Source of the DNA: a bacterium
GTDB lineage: Bacteria > Planctomycetota > Planctomycetia > Planctomycetales > Planctomycetaceae
Reading direction: 5' to 3'
Assembly (NCBI GenBank): GCA_016125225.1
Contig: WGME01000008.1
Coordinates: forward strand, 1-64,000
Length of the DNA: 64,000 nucleotides
Positions within the stretch are counted from its first letter, which is position 1. Each line of letters starts with the position of its first letter. Positions 1-7,809 of this stretch are shown in pieces. The position numbers and the translations under genes are program-made. The notes beneath the pieces are model-generated. The model did no database searches. It saw only the letters and a list, made by a program, of their open reading frames with translations, and had not been told where the DNA came from.

Positions 1-56
1 AAAGGCTGGATCTTGGACCATTGTGCGTCCGTAAGCAGAACTTCCCTGAGCGCCAT
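1..56 (-). CDS. Transposase N-terminus, IS5 family (partial)
   Basis: Eighteen codons are visible before the window edge, beginning at an ATG complementary to 54-56. They carry the pattern LLTDAQWSKIQP, matching the 'LTDxQWxxIxPLLP' opening of IS5-family transposases (DUF4096-type N-terminal domain). A strong AAAGGAG site lies 6-7 bases upstream. The catalytic DDE part is outside the window. The protein would act as the transposase of the element it sits in. The assignment rests on a short peptide, but its reading frame, ribosome-binding site and distance to the terminal repeat agree. Confidence 0.6.
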   Translation of the reverse strand, partial: MALREVLLTDAQWSKIQP

Positions 57-119
57 CGAAAGACTCCTTTCGACTGCTCTCTTAACCGAAAACCAGCCAG
101 GGCGCAAGTTTAATTCATT

Positions 120-138
120 GAGGTTTTGAAACCGCCTC
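120..138 (-). repeat. Putative terminal inverted repeat of the IS
   Basis: On the minus strand the element would begin GAGGCGGTTTCAAAACCTC at 138. G+GTTT-type ends like this occur in IS5/IS427-group elements. The core GGTTT-TG-AAACC is itself palindromic. The partner repeat is outside the window. Confidence 0.5.
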
Positions 139-738
139 TATGCTTATTCTGCAATTCTTTCACTGGACCTTCGTAAGTCAAGTGATCGCGCGATAGCATT
201 GGGTGCAAAGCACACTTACATCTCAATGCATACATTTCTACCAACGATGATGTTTATTGCCGAACACTTTCATGGAACAGTACTCGGATTGCGTGGCGAT
301 GGTATGATATGTGGATTCTCTATTTACAGATTGCAGAGCGGTGCCCCAAATCCATCGAAAACGATCTGTGAGGAATCGATAATGTCAGCAACGAATGCCG
401 GGCAAGCGATGAGGGATGCAACCCTACAAGTAGTTGGCCCACTACTGCAAGAACACGGAATATCTTGCCGCTTCGATCCGATGCAGGTTGGTGTTGGAAT
501 TGATATTGGTAAGGTAGTGGTGACTACTGTAGGCGACAGGAATACCCACGAAACAACCGTGTATGGCCCACCTGTTAATCGTGCTTGCAAGCTCCATGAT
601 GGAAACTCTGCGATTCATATTAGCAACGAAGCAAAGGATGCTTTCCCAACAGCGGACGGTGGAAAAGCATCATTCAAATTCCTGAGTGCTGGGAAATATC
701 GGATAGATTATCCATCAGATTACAATATTCTTCTCTAG
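139..738 (+). CDS. pycC: PycC-like class III pyrimidine nucleotide cyclase, 5' end lost to IS insertion
   Basis: The frame is open from the IS boundary at 139 to the TAG at 736-738. It has the class III cyclase layout of Pycsar cyclases, which make cCMP or cUMP on phage infection: SLDLRKSSDRA with the first metal Asp (codon 166-168), LRGDGMICGF with the second metal Asp, VGVGIDIGKVVV, and VYGPPVNRACKL with the transition-state Asn. The usual Arg four residues after that Asn is Lys. The first in-frame conventional start is TTG 199, which would omit the first metal Asp. Native sequence before YAYSAILSLD is replaced by IS sequence containing an in-frame TGA (127-129). The membrane effector starts 28 bases downstream. 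The Pycsar reading is strong because of this pairing; whether the gene is still functional is doubtful. Confidence 0.7.
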   Translation, partial: YAYSAILSLDLRKSSDRAIALGAKHTYISMHTFLPTMMFIAEHFHGTVLGLRGDGMICGFSIYRLQSGAPNPSKTICEESIMSATNAGQAMRDATLQVVGPLLQEHGISCRFDPMQVGVGIDIGKVVVTTVGDRNTHETTVYGPPVNRACKLHDGNSAIHISNEAKDAFPTADGGKASFKFLSAGKYRIDYPSDYNILL

Positions 739-766
739 AATACTAATACATGAAGGCTGGTAAGAG

Positions 767-1342
767 ATGGACAGGAATGATCATGAAATGCAGTTCCTAT
801 GGAACACTCACTCTTACATCAATGAGTACATTCGATTCTCTGATACTAAGTCAGCAATCGTCATCGTGTGGTGCTCGGCACTCTTTGGTGTTCTCGTTGA
901 GAAACTGGCCCATCAGCATTTCATTTATATGGCATTAGGGGAGACCGCAGACCAGACGCAAATCACTACCAGTTCTTGCAATCTCAGCATAGCGGCACAT
1001 GGTCTGTTGGCAATTGGTTTTGTGCTAGCTGTCCTTTCCATTCTCCCAAAGCTGTGGAGTATTCCCGGTGTATCGACTTTGCGTGAATGGCTCCTGCAAG
1101 AGAAGCACGTCAAGAGAACAGGGCTTATTTATTGGGGTGATGTTCTGGCTTATGGTTCAGCTACTTCTCTCAGTGCAGCAAGCAGAACTTCCGACAGTGA
1201 GCATCTGCTAGAAGAGTTGCGAATGCACATCTATGTCCTGAGTGGGATATGCTCCATTAAGTTCACCTTAACTGTATGGTCAATCATATTCGCACTTCTC
1301 GGTAGTATTCTGTCGGCGGTATTTCTTATTTTCTATTGTTGA
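767..1342 (+). CDS. pycTM: Pycsar effector-like membrane protein (PycTM/DUF5706-like)
   Basis: 191 residues. The N-terminal motif NEYIRFSDTKSAIVIVWCSA matches the opening of Pycsar TM effectors (DUF5706), which run 'xFADTKAxxLLxxNGAL' into the first helix. Membrane segments are visible near residues 27-46, 75-96 and 165-190. Between the last two lies a hydrophilic stretch with a predicted helix around SEHLLEELRMHIYVLSGICSIKF. In characterised Pycsar systems this protein is thought to damage the inner membrane after binding cUMP or cCMP, stopping phage growth. Its cyclase partner lies just upstream on the same strand, 28 bases away. The sequence appears intact, with ATG at 767 and an alternative ATG at 788. 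Base composition is AT-rich compared with the chromosome. Confidence 0.7.
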   Translation: MDRNDHEMQFLWNTHSYINEYIRFSDTKSAIVIVWCSALFGVLVEKLAHQHFIYMALGETADQTQITTSSCNLSIAAHGLLAIGFVLAVLSILPKLWSIPGVSTLREWLLQEKHVKRTGLIYWGDVLAYGSATSLSAASRTSDSEHLLEELRMHIYVLSGICSIKFTLTVWSIIFALLGSILSAVFLIFYC

Positions 1343-1366
1343 GTACCTGTCGACTTGTAGTTCAGC

Positions 1367-2554
1367 TTAATAACCGAACTGTTCCCCCAGCCATTTCACA
1401 GCAGCGTCAAACCGCTCTTGAGACGGGACAACGTAATGCCGCTCTGCAATTGTGACGGGGGTATGTCCGAGAAAGTGCTGTGCGAATCGCGAAAACTCGG
1501 GATGTGCGTCTAGCATGCTTGCGGCCGTCTTTCTGAAGTGCTTTGGGCTGATCCCGCGTTCCTTCAGTGATTGAAATGCGGGAAAGTGTAAGAACTTTGA
1601 ATAGATTGTGTCGCGTGATCGTGCAAAGCCATTCTCAATCACTTGCTCTTCAACAAGTGGGGTTCCCTTTCGGGTTAGAAGAACCCGCTCGGTTGTGCTT
1701 CTCTGTTTGACAAGTAGCTGAAAGGTCTCTCTCCACAAGACGTATTCGACGATTGGAGGGTTCTCAGCGTGTTGTCGTTTGGATCGTATTCGGGTTATCC
1801 GTCCTGTCTGCCAATCCACCTCTGATTGCCGCAAGTCGGCGATATCTTTTTGGGTCATGCCACAGTTGAGCATCAAGAGAATGTAAAGTCTACGGACATC
1901 GTCTCCCGCTTCCAGTAACGATTTGATTTCCTCTTTCGTGATGACCTTCGGTTTGGTCTTTGGAACCGTCACGCTCAGTTCTCGAATGTTACGGGGTAGC
2001 GTCTCCAACACGTCATTCTGCCATAGCCATCGGATGAACGATGAAACGATGGCCAGAACAGTTGAGGCTGTTGTTACAGTCATCTTCTCATCAGTGACCG
2101 CTTGCCAAATGACATCAGCAAACCATCGCACGTCTCCACTGTTCAGACTCTGTACGGATCGTTCCCCATATTCCCGCGTGAAGTGCTTGAGGAGAGATTG
2201 TGTTGCAGCATATCGCTGTGGGCTGAGCGGAACTTTGGCGGTTCCCCGAACTCTTCTGAGCAGATGGTTCAGATATTGGGCAACCTGTTGGTTCACAGTC
2301 GTATCGAAGCGACACATTTGGACTTGATCGGATTGTCCTTCTGATCGTTTGGCGGAAAGCTGGTGCTCTGCGATATACTGGCGGAACTGAATCAGAGCTT
2401 GCTTGTATCCCTCTTCCGTCAACGGGAAGGGGAAATACTTCTGTCTGCCGAAGCGGGTTGTTTTCCACTTGCGGTTTGTCCAGTCGGCTGTCAGTTCTTT
2501 TGCATAAGTTGGTTGCTTGCGTTTCATGTTCAAAACGATTCCGTAAACGATCAT
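1367..2554 (-). CDS. Tyrosine recombinase-like integrase
   Basis: 395 residues with a SAM-like N-terminal core-binding region (about 75-185) and a catalytic domain (about 205-395). Visible catalytic-box matches are the beta-strand Lys (RIRSKRQ), box II PKHFRKTAAS, box III HFLGHTPVT and the nucleophile Tyr in ERHYV. The box I Arg, expected in 'TGLRxxE', is Thr in CGMTQKDIADL, and the box II His is Lys. It ends the accessory segment: its start lies 41 bases from the msrA start on the opposite strand. It is probably the integrase of the island holding the Pycsar genes, or a relic of one. MKRKQ at 2527 is an alternative start. Confidence 0.8.
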   Translation of the reverse strand: MIVYGIVLNMKRKQPTYAKELTADWTNRKWKTTRFGRQKYFPFPLTEEGYKQALIQFRQYIAEHQLSAKRSEGQSDQVQMCRFDTTVNQQVAQYLNHLLRRVRGTAKVPLSPQRYAATQSLLKHFTREYGERSVQSLNSGDVRWFADVIWQAVTDEKMTVTTASTVLAIVSSFIRWLWQNDVLETLPRNIRELSVTVPKTKPKVITKEEIKSLLEAGDDVRRLYILLMLNCGMTQKDIADLRQSEVDWQTGRITRIRSKRQHAENPPIVEYVLWRETFQLLVKQRSTTERVLLTRKGTPLVEEQVIENGFARSRDTIYSKFLHFPAFQSLKERGISPKHFRKTAASMLDAHPEFSRFAQHFLGHTPVTIAERHYVVPSQERFDAAVKWLGEQFGY

Positions 2555-2595
2555 GAGTGGATCGGTCGCTGAAATTCGATCTGAAGGAATTGCTG

Positions 2596-3147
2596 ATGTC
2601 TGAAAACAAGCTAGAAGTGGCCACTTTGGCCGGTGGTTGCTTCTGGTGTCTGGAAGCTGTCTTTGAAGCCCTTCGGGGTGTCGAACGTGTCGTTTCGGGT
2701 TATGCCAACGGCCATGTGCCGAACCCCTCGTATGAGGCGGTTTGCACAGGACGCACGGGGCATGCGGAGGTGGTGCAGATCACTTTTGACCCGCAAGTCA
2801 TTACGTTTTCCGATCTGCTCGATGTTTTCTTCGCGATTCATGACCCGACCACGTTGAACCGCCAGGGAGCCGATGTGGGGACGCAGTATCGTTCCGGGAT
2901 TTATTACCACTCGCCGGAACAGCAGCAACAGGCGGAAGCCAAACTTACCGAGGTCGCTGCCGCGGAAGTCTGGGACGGCCCACTGGTAACCGAGCTTCAG
3001 CCTTTGCAGGCCTTCTATCCGGCGGAAGCCTATCACCAGGGGTACTTCCGAGCCCATCCGCAGCAGGCGTATTGTGCGGCTGTCGTCTCGCCCAAGGTTG
3101 CCAAGTTCCGCCAGAAGTTCGCGAAGTGGTTGAGAGAGTCGACTTGA
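2596..3147 (+). CDS. msrA: Peptide methionine sulfoxide reductase MsrA
   Basis: 183 residues. Reduces the S form of methionine sulfoxide in proteins and free methionine, using thioredoxin. The signature GGCFWCLEAVFE places the catalytic Cys at residue 15. The family pattern continues with GYANGHVPNPSYEAVCTGRTGHAEVVQITFDP and then DPTTLNRQGADVGTQYRSGIYY. The ATG at 2596 was chosen over an upstream in-frame ATG at 2557 because GAAGGAA precedes it and family members start close to the Cys motif. It is the first chromosomal gene beyond the integrase, which is divergent, so its promoter must lie in or around the short shared gap. Confidence 0.95.
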   Translation: MSENKLEVATLAGGCFWCLEAVFEALRGVERVVSGYANGHVPNPSYEAVCTGRTGHAEVVQITFDPQVITFSDLLDVFFAIHDPTTLNRQGADVGTQYRSGIYYHSPEQQQQAEAKLTEVAAAEVWDGPLVTELQPLQAFYPAEAYHQGYFRAHPQQAYCAAVVSPKVAKFRQKFAKWLREST

Positions 3148-3214
3148 GAGAATTGAGGGCTGGAGATATTTCGGGGGAATCATGGCCCGTTATTCCCTTC
3201 GCTGACGATGACGA

Positions 3215-5452
3215 GTGTTCGCCGTGGATGTGTTCAATCCGTGGATGTTGCTGGGACTAGCGGGATTGATCATTCCGATCCTCGTGCATCTTCTCGCGCG
3301 GCGTAAGCAGGACATCGTCGAGTGGGGGGCGATGCAGTTTCTGGAGCCATCGCCCAAACAGCGACGGTCGCTGTGGCTCGAAAACTTCTGGCTGATGCTG
3401 CTCCGAATCGGTTTGATTGCCGTTCTGACATTGGCCCTCGCGCGACCCTGGTGGGAATCTCTCTGGTTGGCGCGACTGACTCACAATCGGGCACAAGATA
3501 TCGCCTTGATTGTGGACGGTTCGGGTAGCCTGGAACGTCGACTGGGAAACCGCACAGTGGGTGATGATGTCCGCCGTCTGACACGCCAGGTGATCGATCA
3601 GCTCGACGAAAGCGATGCCCTGCAGATTTACGATGCCCGCGAGTCGCCGATGGCATTACTGCCAGGATTTCGCAGAGACCGGGCAGCGGCGAAAGAGGCC
3701 CTGCTTGATATTCCCGTGCCGACGGGATCGGCCAATCTGCCCGCCGCGATCACGCTCGCCATGCGTGATCTGCTGCAGACGGGCAACCTTGACCGTGACA
3801 TTGTGATTGTGACCGATCAACAGTCCCGATCGTGGCGGACGAGTGACGTGGCCGCCTGGCAATCGCTCGATGCCATGCGTCAACAGGCGCGTGTCGCTCC
3901 TCGTTTCTGGGTCTTGCTAACAGAAAATGAATCGTCGCCACCGGCCGCGAATCTCGCTCTCGGCCCGATTCGTCTCTCGCGAGAATTGGCGATGCCCGGC
4001 AGCGTGGTTCGTGTCAGCGCTCCGATTCGCTCATTTCATTCACCCGACCCCGTAACGTGTGAAGTCGCGCTCGACATCGATGGCATCGCCTCACCGCAAC
4101 ACATCAGTACGGTACGGGTCCCCGGCAATGGTGAGACGCCGATCGAATTTGAAGTCGTGCTCGACCGCCCCGGTTGCCACGCGTTGACCCTGCGTTTGCA
4201 ACATGATGACGAACTGCCCAACGATCAAACCTCCACCGCTGTGATCGAGGTGGGCTCGGGTTGGCCAGTGCTGCTCGTCGATGGTTCGCCTGCATCTGAT
4301 CCGGTCCAGAGTGAACTCTATTTTCTGGCGGCAGCCTTTGACGCGGGGACCGACAGTTGGATACAGGCCACGCACATCCCGATGTCAGAATTCGATGCGA
4401 CTACACTCTCGAAGTATGCGGCCGTAGTACTGGCCAATGTCGCGGATGTACCCGAAGACGATGTTCTCGCCTTGGACCGTTATGTCCAGCAGGGAGGAGT
4501 TGTGCTGTTGACCTTGGGCAACCAGATGACAGCTACGCCCGCGGCAGAACCGATAGCATGGCAACGCTGGTTACCGGTGCGGTTGGACCAGATCGGTGGC
4601 GACCCCGATGATGCCGATGCCGCGATTTCCTGGAAGCTCGATTCCTTGCAGCTTCCCTGGCAAGAGAGATTTGCTCGGCAACGAAGTGGCGGACTCAATG
4701 ATGTCCGCTTTTCCCGCTGGTGGGACGTGACGCCGCAGAACGCAGAGAATCAACCCACGCCGCAGCCCTGGTCATTGTTCTCGAATGGCCAACCCGCCCT
4801 GTTGGCTCAATCCCGTGGACTAGGCACGGTCGCCGTCTGGACGTCCTCCATCGATGCGGATTGGAACACCTTTCCTTCCAAGCCAGATTACGTCGCCTGG
4901 TGGCACGAGGTTTTGTTTGCCCTGCTCGACCCGGTCACGCATCGCAACGTGAACGTGGGCGAACCCTTGGTCGTCACCTGTGAACCGGGGCTGACCGAAC
5001 TCCGTGGTTCGTTTCTGACTCCCACGGGACGATCACAACCGGGCGAAGCGTGGTCTCAAAATGAACGGGTCGGCTGCCGTTTACCGTCCGCTCGCTGGCC
5101 GGGACTTTACCCATTTCTTCCCGACCGGCCAGGTGAAACAGCGGCGGGTCCTTCAGAGAAGGATCTTTTCTCCCAGTGCTTGCGAGATGCCTTTGCCGCA
5201 TCGGCAGACATTCAGGAATCGGATCTCACACCGCTCTCGGACGGGGAACGTGAGCAATTGACCGCCAATCGCCCCTTGCGATTTGTCGAGTCTGCGGAAG
5301 ACTTGGGCACCGCCTGGGTGGGAGATGCCGGACGCACGGAACTGGCTCCCTGGCTCCTGTATCTGCTGTTGGTCTTCCTGGTGATGGAAGTGCTGATGAC
5401 CCGGCGGATGATTCGTCATCAAAGTTCGTCAGGGCAAGAATTTGGGGCATGA
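3215..5452 (+). CDS. BatA-like membrane protein with von Willebrand A domain
   Basis: 745 residues. The N-terminus (FNPWMLLGLAGLIIPILVHLLARRKQ) is the BatA/aerotolerance N-terminal double-membrane-segment domain, with the second helix at about 60-80 (LIAVLTLALARPWW). A vWA domain follows, with a MIDAS-type motif IALIVDGSGSLERR near residue 100, so metal-dependent protein binding is likely. The middle portion resembles the glutamine amidotransferase-like fold common in these proteins. A C-terminal membrane helix (LLYLLLVFLVMEVLMTRR) ends the chain. The start is GTG 3215 without a clear ribosome-binding site; GTG 3224 is an alternative. In planctomycetes such genes usually sit with MoxR ATPases; none is adjacent here. 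Role unknown beyond membrane complex assembly. Confidence 0.8.
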   Translation: MFAVDVFNPWMLLGLAGLIIPILVHLLARRKQDIVEWGAMQFLEPSPKQRRSLWLENFWLMLLRIGLIAVLTLALARPWWESLWLARLTHNRAQDIALIVDGSGSLERRLGNRTVGDDVRRLTRQVIDQLDESDALQIYDARESPMALLPGFRRDRAAAKEALLDIPVPTGSANLPAAITLAMRDLLQTGNLDRDIVIVTDQQSRSWRTSDVAAWQSLDAMRQQARVAPRFWVLLTENESSPPAANLALGPIRLSRELAMPGSVVRVSAPIRSFHSPDPVTCEVALDIDGIASPQHISTVRVPGNGETPIEFEVVLDRPGCHALTLRLQHDDELPNDQTSTAVIEVGSGWPVLLVDGSPASDPVQSELYFLAAAFDAGTDSWIQATHIPMSEFDATTLSKYAAVVLANVADVPEDDVLALDRYVQQGGVVLLTLGNQMTATPAAEPIAWQRWLPVRLDQIGGDPDDADAAISWKLDSLQLPWQERFARQRSGGLNDVRFSRWWDVTPQNAENQPTPQPWSLFSNGQPALLAQSRGLGTVAVWTSSIDADWNTFPSKPDYVAWWHEVLFALLDPVTHRNVNVGEPLVVTCEPGLTELRGSFLTPTGRSQPGEAWSQNERVGCRLPSARWPGLYPFLPDRPGETAAGPSEKDLFSQCLRDAFAASADIQESDLTPLSDGEREQLTANRPLRFVESAEDLGTAWVGDAGRTELAPWLLYLLLVFLVMEVLMTRRMIRHQSSSGQEFGA

Positions 5453-5558
5453 AATGCAGTTCTTTGGTGACGGATTTCGTAGTTGCAATTGACTCCACGG
5501 GTCATGTGAGCCACAATCCATCAACAATAATTGATGTCTGCCGCTCGAGTCCCACCTT

Positions 5559-6944
5559 ATGCCCCGATTTCTTCGACCATCCGGGAGTTCCGTTGTTGCG
5601 CCTCGTCGGGCGATTCTGCAGGCGGGTGCCCTCGGGGTCGCCGGTCTGACATGGCCGCAGTGGCTGGCAGCGCGGACTGCTAATCCCACGGATGCCGTCG
5701 CTGGGTTTGGACGGGCCAAGCGATGCATCCTGCTGTTTATGTGGGGTGGGCCGAGCCACATCGATACGTTCGATCCGAAACCCGAAGCCCCAGACAACGT
5801 CCGTGGTCCGTTCCAGACCATCGCCACGAATGTCCCGGGGATGTTCGTCAGCGAGCACTTCCGTCGGGTTGCCCAACACGCCGATAAACTGGCGATTGTC
5901 CGTTCCTTGCGGCACGATGATCCGGCCCATCTTTCGAGTGTCCATACCTTACTGACGGGGCAACTTCCTCCGGTCAACAAGAGCGATGCGGAACCGCCGA
6001 GCGATCGCGATTCTCCGCATATCGGCAGCGTGCTGACGCGTCTGCGTCCACCGGCGGGTGCGATGCCGGGCTTTGTCACCATGCCCTGGATTGTGTCGCA
6101 TCCCGCGGCACCGGGGGGCAAAGCCCCGGGGCAACATGCGGGCTGGTTGGGACGGGCGGCTGATCCGTTTCTGGTTTCGGGCGATCCGAATCAGCCGAAC
6201 TGGCAAGTCCCGGCCTTAACACTGATTGATGGTCAATCGCCGGAACGTCTGGGACAACGCCGCCAATTGCTCGCACAACTCGACGAGCAGCGGCAGCTCT
6301 GGGAACTCGGTGCGGCAACTCAGGCTCTGGGTGCTCAGCAATCGCAAGCCTTCGGGTTACTCACCTCGGCTGCGGTCCGTGGTGCTTTTGACATCCAGCA
6401 GGAATCGGCCGAAACACGAGATCGATATGGTCGAAATCTGCATGGGCAATGTGTCCTGCTCGCCCGGCGGCTGGTTCGGGAGGGTGTGCCCCTGGTCGCC
6501 GTGAACTGGCACGATGATGGCCACAACTTCTGGGACACTCACGGCAATAATTTCCCACGATTGCAAAACGACTTGATTCCCCCGACCGACCAGGCATTTT
6601 CGGCCCTGCTGGCGGACCTCGCTGAGTCGGGAGAATTGGACGAAACGCTGATCGTCTGGGTGGGAGAATTTGGTCGTGCTCCGCAGATCAACGGGTCTGC
6701 TGGTCGCGATCATTATCCGGGCTGTTACTCCGCCGTGATGGCCGGAGGCGGCATTCGCGGGGGGCAGATCTATGGTGCCAGTGATGCGATTGGTGCGGCA
6801 CCCGTCACCGATGTCACCTCCCCGCACGACATCACCGCGACAATGTATCACGCATTAGGAGTGGCCGAAGATCAGATCATTCACGACGCACTCAACCGCC
6901 CCCATCGCGTTTATGGCGGCCAAGCGCTGACAGCACTCTTCTAA
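5559..6944 (+). CDS. DUF1501 family secreted protein
   Basis: 461 residues. An RRAILQAGALGVAGL leader (residues 16-30) looks like a twin-arginine signal. The body has the DUF1501 hallmarks RCILLFMWGGPSHIDTFDPKPEAP, VRSLRHDDPAHLSSVHTLLTG, NWHDDGHNFWDTHGNNF and VGEFGRAPQINGSAGRDHYPGCYSAVMAGGG, the last resembling the alkaline phosphatase/sulfatase superfamily metal-site region. The family is greatly expanded in planctomycetes; its reaction is not established. The gene ends 4 bases into the convergent rmlD gene. The ATG lacks a clear ribosome-binding site, so a start within about 15 codons either way is possible. Confidence 0.88.
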   Translation: MPRFLRPSGSSVVAPRRAILQAGALGVAGLTWPQWLAARTANPTDAVAGFGRAKRCILLFMWGGPSHIDTFDPKPEAPDNVRGPFQTIATNVPGMFVSEHFRRVAQHADKLAIVRSLRHDDPAHLSSVHTLLTGQLPPVNKSDAEPPSDRDSPHIGSVLTRLRPPAGAMPGFVTMPWIVSHPAAPGGKAPGQHAGWLGRAADPFLVSGDPNQPNWQVPALTLIDGQSPERLGQRRQLLAQLDEQRQLWELGAATQALGAQQSQAFGLLTSAAVRGAFDIQQESAETRDRYGRNLHGQCVLLARRLVREGVPLVAVNWHDDGHNFWDTHGNNFPRLQNDLIPPTDQAFSALLADLAESGELDETLIVWVGEFGRAPQINGSAGRDHYPGCYSAVMAGGGIRGGQIYGASDAIGAAPVTDVTSPHDITATMYHALGVAEDQIIHDALNRPHRVYGGQALTALF

Positions 6945-7795
6945 GACTCTCGGCTCTGTAGATAATCGGCCAAGGCAGCTTGCCACGGCCGCAGAGACAT
7001 CCCCGTTACTTGACCGATCTTCTGGCAATTGAGAACGCTGTAGTCGGGACGTCTGGCTTTGGCGCCATACTCTCGAGCCGTGATGGGAAGCACTCGGGTT
7101 GACGCCCCGGTCAATCGGAAGATCTCGGTAGCGAACTCGGCCCAACTGCAACCGCCAGCGTTTGTCGCATGAAATAAGCCGTAGGCATCGGTTTCGATCA
7201 GCCGAACCAGTATCTCCGCCAGATCAGCGGTACTGGTGGGCGTGCAGAATTGATCGGCAACAATCTTCAATTCCGGTCGTTGCGTGGAAAGTCGCAGCAT
7301 CGTCTCGACGAAATTTCCCTTCGCGCGGGAAGCATGTCGACCATACAGACCACACGTACGAACGACCCACGACTGCGGACAACAGGCCCGCACGAATTGT
7401 TCTCCGGCCAGTTTGCTCGCCCCGTAAACACTCACCGGACCGGTTGCAGCGGATTCGGTGAGTGGTTCGACAGCGGAGTCGAGACCAAAGACGTAATCGG
7501 TGCTCACATGCAATAACGGCACGCCTTGTGTCGCACACCAGAGTGCCAGGTGGCGTGGACCGAACGCATTCGCCGCGAACGCGGCCGCCGGTTCCTCTTC
7601 CGCGCGATCGACCAGGTTATAGGCCGCACAATTGATGACTAGTCGCGGAACCAGCGAGGTCAATCGCGTGGCGATTGATTCAGGCTGTGTGAGATCGAGC
7701 GTATCTCGTCCCCAAGCGACGGTTTCACTGGACAAGCGCCGCAACAGGTCGGCCGCCAGTTGACCATGTGCCCCCAACACCACAATCTGCGACAT
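6941..7795 (-). CDS. rmlD: dTDP-4-dehydrorhamnose reductase
   Basis: 284 residues. An NADPH-dependent short-chain dehydrogenase of the extended type that reduces dTDP-4-dehydrorhamnose in the last step of dTDP-L-rhamnose synthesis. Visible are the dinucleotide-binding GAHGQLAADLL (residues 8-18), NCAAYNLVDRAEEEP, HVSTDYVFGL and the catalytic YGASKLAGE (Tyr and Lys four apart). These are followed by RTCGLYG and ATNAGGCSWAEFA, both typical of RmlD. GAGG precedes the ATG at a good distance. The rmlA, B and C genes are not in this window, so the gene appears detached from a rhamnose operon. A related NDP-sugar reductase cannot be excluded. Confidence 0.88.
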   Translation of the reverse strand: MSQIVVLGAHGQLAADLLRRLSSETVAWGRDTLDLTQPESIATRLTSLVPRLVINCAAYNLVDRAEEEPAAAFAANAFGPRHLALWCATQGVPLLHVSTDYVFGLDSAVEPLTESAATGPVSVYGASKLAGEQFVRACCPQSWVVRTCGLYGRHASRAKGNFVETMLRLSTQRPELKIVADQFCTPTSTADLAEILVRLIETDAYGLFHATNAGGCSWAEFATEIFRLTGASTRVLPITAREYGAKARRPDYSVLNCQKIGQVTGMSLRPWQAALADYLQSRES

Positions 7796-7809
7796 GCCAG
7801 AACCTCAAG

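Larger units (their letters stand above)
1..138 (-). mobile_element. IS5-like insertion sequence, right-hand piece only
   Basis: The minus strand reads from a terminal repeat ending at 138, through about 80 non-coding bases with a good ribosome-binding site (AAAGGAG, 63-69), into a transposase start at 56. That layout is typical of IS5-family elements. Directly outside the terminus is TA (139-140), the dinucleotide target commonly duplicated by the IS427-like branch. The rest of the element and its other end lie left of the window, so length, second inverted repeat and duplication cannot be checked. The element interrupts the reading frame of the adjacent cyclase. Confidence 0.65.

Noticed and set aside
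1923-2327. Plus-strand frame opposite the integrase
   Set aside because: Antisense to catalytic integrase sequence; composition is not protein-like.
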